Assembly (NCBI RefSeq): GCF_001632845.1
Contig: NZ_CP011994.1
Location: forward strand, 2,304,001 to 2,368,000
Direction of reading: 5' to 3'
Origin: Ectothiorhodospira sp. BSL-9
GTDB taxonomy: Bacteria > Pseudomonadota > Gammaproteobacteria > Ectothiorhodospirales > Ectothiorhodospiraceae
Length of the DNA stretch: 64,000 nt
The number at the start of each line of letters is the position of its first letter. The first letter of the stretch is position 1. The notes under the pieces were generated by a model. The model made no database searches and was not told where the DNA came from. It was given only the letters and a program-made list of their open reading frames with translations. The translations under genes and the position numbers were made by a program. Below are positions 29,053 through 36,983 of the stretch, in pieces.

Positions 29053-30523
29053 GCAGGAGGGCGCAACAACCCGCCAGCCCGACCGACAGGTATCGGGCGC
29101 GGGGAGCAAGGCGGGATCCGGCAGGGTGTGAGCGGTTACAGCGAGCGATTGGATGCCGACTGGGCCACTTTCCCCAGTACCACCGAGCCGGCGGCTGGCC
29201 GGCGCTGCACGCTGGGGTCCACCTGGGTGGTGGTTTTTTGGGGGGTGACGGGCACCGTATCCACTCCCAGCAGGGGGGCCAGATCACCCCCGTGTGGCCG
29301 GGCAGGTTGTCCAGGCGCTCATAAAAGTTGCCATTGGCCTGGTTATGGGCCAGCAGCCAGGCTCGAAAACGCTGGAAAAGCTTTTTGTCCACCTGGCCCG
29401 GCTCCTTCCAGAAACCATTCAGGGCGCCTTGATGGGTGAGCCCGGGCATGTGATAGACGGGGTCCCCCAGCACACACACGGGGGTGCCATGCAGGATCGA
29501 TGACAGGCCCACGGTGCTATTGATCACCACGGTGCCCCGGGCATGGTCCAGCAGTTTGGGCAGATGCAGGTCGTGTACGTAGAACACCCGGTCGGCCACG
29601 CCCTGGTCCTGTGCCAGTCGCTTGATCAGGCGGGTGTAGTCGGTGTAACCCCGATCCAGTGGATGGTGCTTGAACACCAGTCGATGCCCCGCTGGCGCGC
29701 TCTCCACGAAGGAGCGCAGCACCACACCAATGAATTCCTCAATGCTTTCGAAATCCGAATGCACGGTGATCTGGGCATCGTTGTGGGTTTGCAGGGGCAC
29801 CAGGAAAAAGGGTGGGGCATCCGGCGCCAGGATCTGCTGCTCCGACGGCGCTTCAAGCCGCGAAAAGTGGAGCTTGCGCGCCGCTCCACGGCACCAGTAA
29901 AACGCTTCCTTGAAGGGGTTCAATGAGCGATGATGCCGATACCGGGGGAACCGCCAGGCCAGAAAGAAATTCCACAGGGCAAAGGAGACCGCAAACGTGG
30001 CTGACCATGCAAAAGCGTGACGTGTGTGTTGCTTGACGGCCTGCTCTACCGAATGGTCGGGGAATCGTCGGTAGACCTCCGGGTCGCGGGGCAGGGACGA
30101 GAAGCTGTTTACGCCGTCACGTTCCAGGGTGATATGGTCGGGGCGCAAATAGCCCTCTTCGAAGACGTAGAGCCGCGTCTTCATGAACCGGATCAGGTGG
30201 GGCACCACCCGGTGGTAGGGGCGGCAGTCGCCAAAGAGCATCACCGCATCATAGCGCTGCCGGGTGAGCAGGCCCGAGAGGAAGTCCGGCCATTGGTCGA
30301 AGCTGCCCCGAAAGGGAATGGCGTCGCGCGGATAAAAGAGCTGGTCACCGGCGCAGAAATTGACCTTGTCCACCCGCGCACCAACCGCCTCGAGGTCCTT
30401 CTTCAGGCGCCAGAAAAAAGGACCCATGGGGCCCTGCAACAGCAGAATCCGCTTCCCGGAAAAATGCGACAGCACAACGTCCCCTCGGCCTTCGAGATGA
30501 AATACAATCCCTTCGCGGGACAT
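29042..30523 (-). CDS. Capsule polysaccharide biosynthesis (KpsS-like) protein, frameshifted near its 3' end
   Basis: This protein belongs to the Capsule_synth/KpsS-LipB-type family, thought to add Kdo units to the lipid anchor of capsules. Visible features are GKRILLLQGPMGPFFWRL, VFEEGYLRPDHITLERDGVN, LVFKHHPLDRGYTDY and VVINSTVGLSSILHGTPVCVLGDPVY. After the HTG at about residue 410 the reading turns into Pro/Trp/Arg-rich sequence. One added base at the five-C run 29287-29291 would restore GGDLAPLLGVDTVPVTPQ and end at a TAA at 29136-29138. The start is placed at ATG 30523, though TTG 30544 is possible. It is the last gene of the rmlCBD-glycosyltransferase operon. Confidence 0.8.
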   Translation of the reverse strand: MSREGIVFHLEGRGDVVLSHFSGKRILLLQGPMGPFFWRLKKDLEAVGARVDKVNFCAGDQLFYPRDAIPFRGSFDQWPDFLSGLLTRQRYDAVMLFGDCRPYHRVVPHLIRFMKTRLYVFEEGYLRPDHITLERDGVNSFSSLPRDPEVYRRFPDHSVEQAVKQHTRHAFAWSATFAVSFALWNFFLAWRFPRYRHHRSLNPFKEAFYWCRGAARKLHFSRLEAPSEQQILAPDAPPFFLVPLQTHNDAQITVHSDFESIEEFIGVVLRSFVESAPAGHRLVFKHHPLDRGYTDYTRLIKRLAQDQGVADRVFYVHDLHLPKLLDHARGTVVINSTVGLSSILHGTPVCVLGDPVYHMPGLTHQGALNGFWKEPGQVDKKLFQRFRAWLLAHNQANGNFYERLDNLPGHTGVIWPPCWEWIRCPSPPKKPPPRWTPACSAGQPPARWYWGKWPSRHPIARCNRSHPAGSRLAPRARYLSVGLAGCCALLHNL

Positions 30524-30560
30524 CTTCAGTCCCGGTCTTAACAATGGTCAAATTCTAGCA

Positions 30561-31529
30561 CTAAAACCTTCCATCAACGGGCGAGCCCTTCGTTTTGTGA
30601 CATCCATCCACCACTGCGGGTGGGGCAGAGAACCGTGCCCGCGCCCGGGTGTGCAGTTGCTCGCGAAGGGGGCCGTTGTCAGCCAGCGCAAGAAGGGCCT
30701 CGATCCAGGCTTGTGGCTTCATGGGCAGTACCCACCCATCCTCACCGTGGCGCACATGCTCGCCACAGGCGGAATCGGCCGCATAGATCCCCACTGCACC
30801 CGCCCGGGTAATGTCGAAGACCTTGGTGTGGGAGCGGGCGGCATTGAAAGGGTTTGGCAACTGCGGTGCCAGGCCGATATCCCGTCCCGGCTGGGCCAGA
30901 AAGGCCTGGTAGGCGGGCCACTTCATGGGATGGATCACCGTCACCCTGGGTAGCCGGCGAAACTGCCGATAGACTGCCTGCCCCCCCACAATCTCGAAAC
31001 TTACCCGCTCATCTCTCTGTAACACCTCAGCCATGACGGGATACAGCCAGCGGATCTCCGCCCCGTGGGAGGCCGAGCCATGGTAGAACACCCGGCAGCC
31101 GGGCTCAGGTAATGGAATGGGGGCGGGCTCCACGAGGCGGGGATGCCACTCGGCATACTTGGTCTGCAGATGGGGGGTGGACACCCACAACGCGGCGTCG
31201 ATCTGCCTGAGCCAGGCACGATGACGCGCCCCCAGGCGCCACAGCTTGGCCCGGTAACGCCAGGGCATGCCAGCGGCGGCCCTGGGGTCCAGCACATCGT
31301 CATCCATGAACAGCACCACCCCCGCCAATTCCCCCCGCGCCGCCTCCACGGCCCGTCGCCAGGCGGGAGGCACATAGCGCACAAACACCACCCAGGCCCC
31401 ACTCAGGGTCTCGCTGGACGGCACCTCCCCGAAACCGACCCGCTCAACCCTTTCCCCCAGCTGTTGTACAGCCGGCAAGACGAAGAAATCCGATGAGGGA
31501 TTCGGTTGTTCCTCCACGACAAAGATCAT
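30561..31529 (-). CDS. Glycosyltransferase (GT-B type)
   Basis: This 322-residue protein has two Rossmann-like halves. The C-terminal half holds a donor-site-like stretch (GLAPQLPNPFNAARSHTKVFDITRAGAVGIYAADSACGEHVRHGEDG) typical of family-1-like glycosyltransferases. The donor and acceptor are unknown. Position directly after rmlD suggests a rhamnosyl- or capsule-related transferase. It is 17 bases from rmlD and probably in the same operon. Confidence 0.75.
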   Translation of the reverse strand: MIFVVEEQPNPSSDFFVLPAVQQLGERVERVGFGEVPSSETLSGAWVVFVRYVPPAWRRAVEAARGELAGVVLFMDDDVLDPRAAAGMPWRYRAKLWRLGARHRAWLRQIDAALWVSTPHLQTKYAEWHPRLVEPAPIPLPEPGCRVFYHGSASHGAEIRWLYPVMAEVLQRDERVSFEIVGGQAVYRQFRRLPRVTVIHPMKWPAYQAFLAQPGRDIGLAPQLPNPFNAARSHTKVFDITRAGAVGIYAADSACGEHVRHGEDGWVLPMKPQAWIEALLALADNGPLREQLHTRARARFSAPPAVVDGCHKTKGSPVDGRF

Positions 31530-31546
31530 GACCGAATCATGGCGAC

Positions 31547-32437
31547 CTATGGCCCAATTTCCCGATACTCCCGCAACGTCAACGCCAGCTGACTCTGCCA
31601 GTCCGGTAGCGTGAGCCCCAGGTCCTTTTCCAGGCGGGTCACGTCCAGGCGGGAATTCAACGGCCGACGCGCCGGTGTGGGGTACTCAGCGGTGGGGATG
31701 CCGGCCACCTGCTCCGAGGTGATCGTCAGGGGCATCTCCAACAGCTGGGCCACACGGAAGATCTCCGCCGCAAACCCCCGCCAGCTCGTCTCGCCCCGGG
31801 GCGCCAGGTGATACACCCCCGACAGCGGCTGCCCCAGCCGCTGCCGATACAGCGCCAGCAAGGTCATCTGCGCAATCAGCCTGGCGGGCGTGGGCGCGCC
31901 GATCTGGTCATCCACCACCTTCAGGGAATCCCGCTCCGCGCCCAGGCGCAGCATGGTTTTCATGAAGTTATGCCCCCGGGCACCGTACACCCAGCTGGTG
32001 CGAAAGATCAGATGCGACGCCCCGCTGGCCACCACGGCCTCATCCCCGGCCAGCTTGCTCTCCCCATACACCGACAAGGGCCCCGTGGCGTCTTCCTCCC
32101 GCCACGGGGCCTCGCCATGACCGGGATACACATAATCACTGGAATAGTGCACCAGCGGGATACCGGCGATGGCGGCATAACGGGCCAGTTGCTCAGGCAA
32201 CCGGGCATTGAGGTCAAAGGCGGCCTCGCGCTCTGTTTCGGCGGCGTCCACTGCCGTCCAGGCCGCGGCATTCACGATCAGCTCCGGTCGGGTTGCGCGC
32301 AGCGCCCCCGCCAGGCCATCCGCATCCCCCAGATCCAGCTGCCCCCGCAACGGCGCGATCACCGTGCCCAGCGGCGCCAGCGCCCGATGCAGTTCAAACC
32401 CGACCTGGCCGGTCGATCCCAGTAGCAGGATTGTCAT
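31547..32437 (-). CDS. rmlD: dTDP-4-dehydrorhamnose reductase
   Basis: This 296-residue short-chain dehydrogenase performs the last step to dTDP-L-rhamnose. It has [10 protein letters not shown], the YSSDYVYPG segment and the catalytic YGESKLAGD (Tyr-x3-Lys). ATG 32437 overlaps the rmlB stop as ATGA. The final 24 bases before its stop recur at 36872, evidence of past local recombination. Only one complete rmlD is present, although rmlB and rmlC are duplicated. Confidence 0.94.
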   Translation of the reverse strand: MTILLLGSTGQVGFELHRALAPLGTVIAPLRGQLDLGDADGLAGALRATRPELIVNAAAWTAVDAAETEREAAFDLNARLPEQLARYAAIAGIPLVHYSSDYVYPGHGEAPWREEDATGPLSVYGESKLAGDEAVVASGASHLIFRTSWVYGARGHNFMKTMLRLGAERDSLKVVDDQIGAPTPARLIAQMTLLALYRQRLGQPLSGVYHLAPRGETSWRGFAAEIFRVAQLLEMPLTITSEQVAGIPTAEYPTPARRPLNSRLDVTRLEKDLGLTLPDWQSQLALTLREYREIGP

Positions 32438-33510
32438 GCGCCCACTCCCAATCGCTCCCCTCGATAACTGCCATCCAGCACCCGCTGCCACCAATCCTGG
32501 TTCTGCAGATACCAGGCCACCGTCTTGCGCAACCCGCTCTCGAAGGTCTCCCTGGGCACCCAGCCCAGTTCCCGTTCGATCTTGCCGGCATCGATGGCAT
32601 AGCGCCGGTCATGGCCGGGGCGGTCCTGCACGAAGGTGATCAGATCGCGATAATGCCCGTCGGCCGCCGGTGGGCGTAGTTCCTGCAACAGATCGCAGAG
32701 GGTCTCCACCACCTCCAGATTGGTCTTCTCGTTATGTCCGCCGATGTTGTACGTCTCGCCCACCGCGCCGCCGGTGGCCACCTGGATCAGCGCCCGAGCG
32801 TGATCCTCCACGTACAGCCAGTCGCGGATCTGACCCCCGTCGCCATACACCGGCAGGGGCTTGCCCGCCAGGGCGTTGAGGATCATCAGCGGGATCAGCT
32901 TCTCGGGGAAGTGATAGGGGCCATAGTTATTGCTGCAGTTGGTGACCAGGGTCGGCAGGCCATAGGTACGCTGCCAGGCCCGCACCAGGTGATCCGAACC
33001 GGCCTTGCTGGCGGAGTAGGGCGAACTGGGGGCATAGGGCGTGGACTCGGTGAACAACGCCTCCGAGCCTTCCAGATCCCCGTAGACCTCGTCAGTGGAG
33101 ATGTGGTGAAAACGAAATCCCCGGGCCCGTTCCGGCTCGTCCGTCAGCAACCCCTTCCAATAGGCCCGCGCCGCCTCCAGCAGCACATAGGTGCCCACCA
33201 GATTGGTTTCCACAAAGGCCGCCGGCCCGTCGATGGACCGATCCACATGACTCTCCGCCGCCAGGTGCATCACCACATCCGGCTGATACTCGGCAAAGGA
33301 CGCCGCCATGGCCGGCGCATCGCAGATATCCGCCTGGATGAACCGATAACGCGCATCATCCGCCACCGGCGCCACCGACTCCAGATTCCCCGCATAGGTG
33401 AGCTTGTCCACATTCACCACCCGATGGGGCGTGTGCTGAATCAACTCCCGCACCACCGCCGAGCCAATGAATCCGGCACCGCCGGTCACCAGAAACGTTT
33501 TCACCATCAC
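32434..33510 (-). CDS. rmlB: dTDP-glucose 4,6-dehydratase (copy 1)
   Basis: This 358-residue NAD-dependent enzyme converts dTDP-glucose to the 4-keto-6-deoxy sugar. It has [21 protein letters not shown] and [12 protein letters not shown] with catalytic Tyr/Lys. It overlaps rmlC and rmlD by four bases each (ATGA). It differs from copy 2 (40266-41342) at about 13 of 358 residues by my comparison. Confidence 0.96.
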   Translation of the reverse strand: MMVKTFLVTGGAGFIGSAVVRELIQHTPHRVVNVDKLTYAGNLESVAPVADDARYRFIQADICDAPAMAASFAEYQPDVVMHLAAESHVDRSIDGPAAFVETNLVGTYVLLEAARAYWKGLLTDEPERARGFRFHHISTDEVYGDLEGSEALFTESTPYAPSSPYSASKAGSDHLVRAWQRTYGLPTLVTNCSNNYGPYHFPEKLIPLMILNALAGKPLPVYGDGGQIRDWLYVEDHARALIQVATGGAVGETYNIGGHNEKTNLEVVETLCDLLQELRPPAADGHYRDLITFVQDRPGHDRRYAIDAGKIERELGWVPRETFESGLRKTVAWYLQNQDWWQRVLDGSYRGERLGVGA

Positions 33511-34055
33511 TCAAACACCTCCGCCTTGGCCAGAGGCACCCCCTGGCGGTCCTTATCAGAAAGCAGGGGTGGCTCCTCCAGGGGCCACTCAATCCCGATC
33601 TCCGGGTCATCCCAGGCAATGCAGCGTTCGCACCCCGGGGCGTAATAATCCGTGGTCTTGTAGAGAAACTCCGCCGTCGCGCTCAGGGTGACAAAGGCAT
33701 GGGCAAAGCCCGGGGGGATCCACAGCTGCTGACGGTTTTCAGCAGAGAGCACCTCACCCGCCCACTGCCCGAACGTGGGCGAGCCGCGCCGGATGTCCAC
33801 CGCCACATCAAACACCTTACCCTGCACCACCCGCACCAGTTTACCCTGGGCATGGGGCGGCAATTGGTAATGCAGACCCCGGAGCACCCCCCGCGCCGAC
33901 CGGGAGTGGTTATCCTGCACAAACGTGGCCTTGCAGCCCGTGGCGGCCTCAAAGGCCCGGGCATTGAAACTCTCGAAGAAAAACCCCCGATCATCGCCAA
34001 ACACCCTGGGGGTGAGGCGGAACAAGCCGGGGAGGGCGAGTGGTTCGGCTTTCAT
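33507..34055 (-). CDS. rmlC: dTDP-4-dehydrorhamnose 3,5-epimerase (copy 1)
   Basis: This 182-residue cupin epimerase has [21 protein letters not shown]-type [22 protein letters not shown] with the catalytic His, and the TTDYYAP motif. It is the first gene of the leftward rmlCBD operon. It differs from copy 2 at about 17 positions, half of them in the first 20 residues. Confidence 0.95.
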   Translation of the reverse strand: MKAEPLALPGLFRLTPRVFGDDRGFFFESFNARAFEAATGCKATFVQDNHSRSARGVLRGLHYQLPPHAQGKLVRVVQGKVFDVAVDIRRGSPTFGQWAGEVLSAENRQQLWIPPGFAHAFVTLSATAEFLYKTTDYYAPGCERCIAWDDPEIGIEWPLEEPPLLSDKDRQGVPLAKAEVFE

Positions 34056-34202
34056 GAGGGCCCTTGATTGAGGATAGTGGCCGGAATATACCGACGATGG
34101 TGGCTGTTGGCTAATGCCCCAGGCAGGGGCTGGATGGGGCATGCTTCCAAGTTACGGGGCGGGTTGAGGGCCGGCGCATGGTAAAATAATGCAGTCCTGA
34201 CC

Positions 34203-34281
34203 CGCGACCCTGAAGTGAGTTGGGATGCCCGCATCTGGAAAGATCAGCGCAGCGAAGCAGGGCGCATGATTCAGGTATGGG
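34203..34281 (+). repeat. Remnant of the 3' end of the ATPase-nuclease gene
   Basis: About 79 bases match 40093-40171 with only a few changes and still encode the same peptide ending (RIWKDQRSEAGRMIQVWG). The rest of the gene is absent here. In both places the sequence stands between a rml block and other accessory genes, showing duplication and loss. Confidence 0.8.
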
Positions 34282-34320
34282 GGGTGAATCCTGCCGCAGA
34301 ACATGGCCACGAGGATCTGA

Positions 34321-34788
34321 GTGAGAACAACACTGGAACGCTTGACGGAAATGGCATCGGCCGACAGGGAAATTGCCGTGCTATGGCTTTATGGCTCCCG
34401 TGCGAAAAATACCGCGACCGAGACGAGCGACTACGACTTGGCGGTTGCCTTCCGCACCCCTGAAAAACGTCCCTTGGAGCGGCGTCTGAGGCCTGAGCTA
34501 CTAGCCCAGCAGTGGCGGAATCAGCTCGACCTCGCGGAGGACATGCTCTCGGTTGTCGATATCAATCAGGCACCCATTCCGCTGGCCATGGTGATTATTC
34601 GCACAGGAAGGGTTCTGCAGGTCAACGATGCCCTGCGTCTGGCTCGTGAAGAGAACCGGATCAGTTCAATGTGGGAGCTTGATTACCAGTTCCATGTGCG
34701 AAAATTTGCCGCCTCTGACACCCAGGAGCCTGACTGTGGAAATCGAGTACGTACACGCCATGCGGGAGCATCTGGCCACTCTGGCTGA
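34321..34788 (+). CDS. mntA: MntA-type minimal nucleotidyltransferase antitoxin
   Basis: This 155-residue nucleotidyltransferase has the GS-x10-DxD signature as YGSRAKNTATETSDYDLAV (about residues 24-42). In HepT/MntA systems the enzyme AMPylates HepT on a tyrosine and so neutralises it. GTG 34321 is preceded by GAGG with six-base spacing. The gene overlaps the start of hepT by 53 bases. Its toxin partner is disrupted by a transposon. Confidence 0.85.
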   Translation: MRTTLERLTEMASADREIAVLWLYGSRAKNTATETSDYDLAVAFRTPEKRPLERRLRPELLAQQWRNQLDLAEDMLSVVDINQAPIPLAMVIIRTGRVLQVNDALRLAREENRISSMWELDYQFHVRKFAASDTQEPDCGNRVRTRHAGASGHSG

Positions 34789-34918
34789 AGAACTTGAGCA
34801 GCTTCACGCATTGAGTCAGGCGCCGCAGGGCCTGTCGCCCCTGATATATCGTGCGGCAGAGCGCAACCTGCAACTATTGACGGAGGCCTGCATAGGGATT
34901 GCCAAACAGAGGTTGAAC
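34736..34918 (+). pseudogene. hepT: hepT toxin gene, 5' part (interrupted)
   Basis: GTG 34736 lies seven bases after AGGAG. The reading gives 61 codons of HepT-like helices (EYVHAMREHLATLAEELEQLH, YRAAERNLQLLTEACIGIAKQRLN) and then runs into mobile-element sequence after AAC at 34916-34918. The other part resumes at 36642. HepT proteins are HEPN-domain RNases. Confidence 0.85.
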
Positions 34919-34962
34919 ATTTCCCCGCGCATTCCCCCTGCTAGGCGTTAGCCAGGAGGGGG

Positions 34963-35169
34963 TCAAGCGGGGTTTCTTTTGAGGGGTTTGGTGCCTTGTG
35001 ATTCCACGTAGGCCCGAACCGTCTCCAGGGATGCCCCACCGACAGAGCCAACGTAATAGGCGCGGTGCCAAAACATCGGTTTCCAATAAAACGCCGCCAA
35101 GTGCTCGGCAAAACGATTGCGGGCGCGGCGGGCGCTATGCAGCTTAATGTCATAAACGGCGTGAGAATA
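34963..35169 (-). pseudogene. Truncated Y1 (IS200-like) transposase TnpA
   Basis: The minus strand encodes the C-terminal part of an HUH transposase: HSARRARNRFAEHL, KPMFWHRAYYVGSVGGASLETVRAYVESQ, where the Tyr before VESQ corresponds to the catalytic tyrosine region. A TAA lies immediately upstream in frame and no HUH motif is present, so the N-terminal half is missing. The element probably needs a transposase in trans. Confidence 0.65.
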
Positions 35170-35228
35170 TTATTTTGTAGTGCTTTCCATGGTTGCGCCT
35201 TGGTGGTTTTCATGGAACGATAGCAGGC

Positions 35229-36629
35229 ATGGGCATGATCGGACATCGCTTTCGTTGCTATCCCGGTCGCCAGCAGGAAAATATCCTGCTGCGTTGGATT
35301 GGATGTCAGCGATTCATCTATAACAGCAAGGTCAGAGAAGACCGTTATTTTCGTGCCTTCGCCCGAAGAGCCTTGTCGCTGACCGGGCAAAAACCACCCA
35401 TCGACCAACAATACAGCCAGTTCATCGGACCCGATACGGCGTGGTTGCGGGAGGTGCCCTCCCAGGTATTGCGCAATGGCGCGGTAAGATGGAAACAAGC
35501 CTACAGTCGCTTCTTCCAGAAATTATCCGGTCGCCCAACAATTCATGGAAAAGGCGGCGAACAAGGCGTCTGGCTGACGCGGGAGTTATTTGCTTTCGAG
35601 GATGATGGCGAAGGGGGTTATCACCTTCGGGTCGGCACGAAAAAGCACCCGCTCGGTCGGTTGCGCTATGTCGCGGATCGGCCTCATACATTGCCCGCAT
35701 CCATCGTCATCAGCATCAACGCCGGTCAGTGGCATGTGTCATTTGCCACCGAGGATGACGTGATCTATCCAAAGCCCGCCGAGATCCAGGCCGAGTTATC
35801 GCAGTGGGATGAGGCTTCATTGTACGCGGCCACCATCGGCGTGGATCGCGGCGTGGCGGTGCCTGCCTACGCCAGCACGGGATCGGTGTATGCCTTCGAC
35901 CCGGTGCAAAAGCAGCGAATGGCCCGCAAGGAACGCCAGCGCCTTCGCTGGCAGCGTCGGATGGCGCGACGTGCCAAGGGCTCATCCGGCTGGCACAAGG
36001 CCAAAAAGCGCGTGGCCCGCACCCACACCTACGCCAACAACGTGCGCAAGGACTTTGCCCATAAGGTCAGCCATGACCTTGTGACCACGTCGGGGGTGAG
36101 GATGGTGGTCATGGAAGACCTCAAGGTGGCCTCCATGAGTCGTCGCCCGAAGGCGAAGACCGACGAACGGGGGCGCCACGCACCCAACGGTGCCCGCGCC
36201 AAGGCGGGGCTCAACAAGGGCATCCTCCATAGCGTCTGGGGCAGGATCAGAACCTATGCCCATTACAAGGCACCGAGAAATAACGTGCTGTTTCTCGTGG
36301 TGCCGCCGCACCATAGCTCGCAGGAATGTGCCGTTTGCGGCCACATTCATCCCGACAATCGGCCCAGTCAGAGCCGATTTGTCTGTCAACGCTGCGGGCA
36401 GATCGATCATGCCGACCACAACGCCAGCCGGGTGATTGCCCGACGCGGCGTCACAGCGGTGATCGGTCAGTGCAATTCCCATCAACAGGTAGGGGCGGTG
36501 CGCCCCGAACCGCCGTCCCCGGACGGCTATGCCGGTGGAGATCAGGGTAAGCCGCAGAAGGGCAAGCGCCCAACTGCGCACAGATCATCGAAACCGGAAA
36601 CCATGCCTACAACCGCGCAAGCGGTTTAG
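35229..36629 (+). CDS. tnpB: RNA-guided endonuclease TnpB
   Basis: This 466-residue TnpB has a RuvC domain with D206 (IGVDRG), E296 (VMEDLKV) and D396 (DHADHNAS). A zinc finger lies between the second and third catalytic residues (CAVCGHI and FVCQRCG). All catalytic residues are present. TnpB uses an omega-RNA from the element's right end to cut DNA next to a target motif. The reading ends in a Pro/Gly/Lys-rich tail that overlaps strongly structured DNA. The start could also be ATG 35235. Confidence 0.9.
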   Translation: MGMIGHRFRCYPGRQQENILLRWIGCQRFIYNSKVREDRYFRAFARRALSLTGQKPPIDQQYSQFIGPDTAWLREVPSQVLRNGAVRWKQAYSRFFQKLSGRPTIHGKGGEQGVWLTRELFAFEDDGEGGYHLRVGTKKHPLGRLRYVADRPHTLPASIVISINAGQWHVSFATEDDVIYPKPAEIQAELSQWDEASLYAATIGVDRGVAVPAYASTGSVYAFDPVQKQRMARKERQRLRWQRRMARRAKGSSGWHKAKKRVARTHTYANNVRKDFAHKVSHDLVTTSGVRMVVMEDLKVASMSRRPKAKTDERGRHAPNGARAKAGLNKGILHSVWGRIRTYAHYKAPRNNVLFLVVPPHHSSQECAVCGHIHPDNRPSQSRFVCQRCGQIDHADHNASRVIARRGVTAVIGQCNSHQQVGAVRPEPPSPDGYAGGDQGKPQKGKRPTAHRSSKPETMPTTAQAV

Positions 36630-36641
36630 GGATGGTAGTTC
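36492..36641 (+). ncRNA. Putative omega-RNA of the TnpB element
   Basis: The 3' part of tnpB contains two perfect stems, GGGGCG-GTG-CGCCCC (36492-36506) and GCCGTCC-CC-GGACGGC (36512-36527), and a terminal AACCGC-GCAA-GCGGTT stem (36611-36626). Omega-RNAs overlap the tnpB 3' end and run to the element's right boundary, where flanking DNA supplies the guide. Here the guide would come from hepT sequence beginning at 36642. The extent is inferred. Confidence 0.55.
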
Positions 36642-36869
36642 ATGTCTCTTGGCATGACTGTGCCCAGCGACGCCCGTCAGGCCTTTGCCAAACTGCAAGC
36701 GCTTGGACACGACGCGAGCGGCACGCCCTGGAGCAAGGTGATCGGGCTGCGCAATGCTCTGGTACATGACTACCTGAATCTGGATGCCAACATTGTGTTG
36801 GATATCATCCGGCAGCGTCACTACCAACAGCTGATCGATTTCTCCTCTGCACAATTGGGAAAATATTGA
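36642..36869 (+). pseudogene. hepT: hepT toxin gene, 3' part (interrupted)
   Basis: This stretch gives 75 residues (SLGMTVPSDARQAFAKLQALG through HYQQLIDFSSAQLGKY) that complete the HepT fold. They include the RNase and AMPylation motif R-x4-H-x-Y as RNALVHDY. It is separated from its start by the TnpB element. An internal ATG could only produce a C-terminal fragment. Confidence 0.85.
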
Positions 36870-36871
36870 AG

Positions 36872-36895
36872 CAATTTCCCGATACTCCCGCAACG
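36872..36895. repeat. 24-bp copy of the rmlD 3' end
   Basis: CAATTTCCCGATACTCCCGC plus AACG is identical to 31555-31578, within the last codons of rmlD. It stands alone directly after hepT and marks a recombination junction, probably what is left of a second rmlD. Confidence 0.75.
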
Positions 36896-36983
36896 GCGGA
36901 TAGTCTCGAAGCCTTGCTGGGCAAGCACTGATCCGAGAACATGAGCGACTCCGCGCCGCTACCACTCAATCACATTCGGACCA

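Larger units (their letters stand above)
34919..36641. mobile_element. IS200/IS605-superfamily element with tnpB, inserted in hepT
   Basis: Removing these 1,723 bases joins AAC to ATGTCT and restores a continuous 136-codon hepT, so the boundaries are set by the host gene. There is no target duplication, as expected for this superfamily. The left flank ends in GTTGAAC. Imperfect palindromes lie near both ends (about 34930-34962 and AACCGC-GCAA-GCGGTT at 36611-36626). It carries an intact tnpB and an opposed tnpA remnant. Confidence 0.85.

Noticed and set aside
34941-35498. A 185-codon minus-strand frame over tnpB and the tnpA remnant
   Set aside because: The convincing transposase peptide lies in another frame. 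The long frame is a chance reading.
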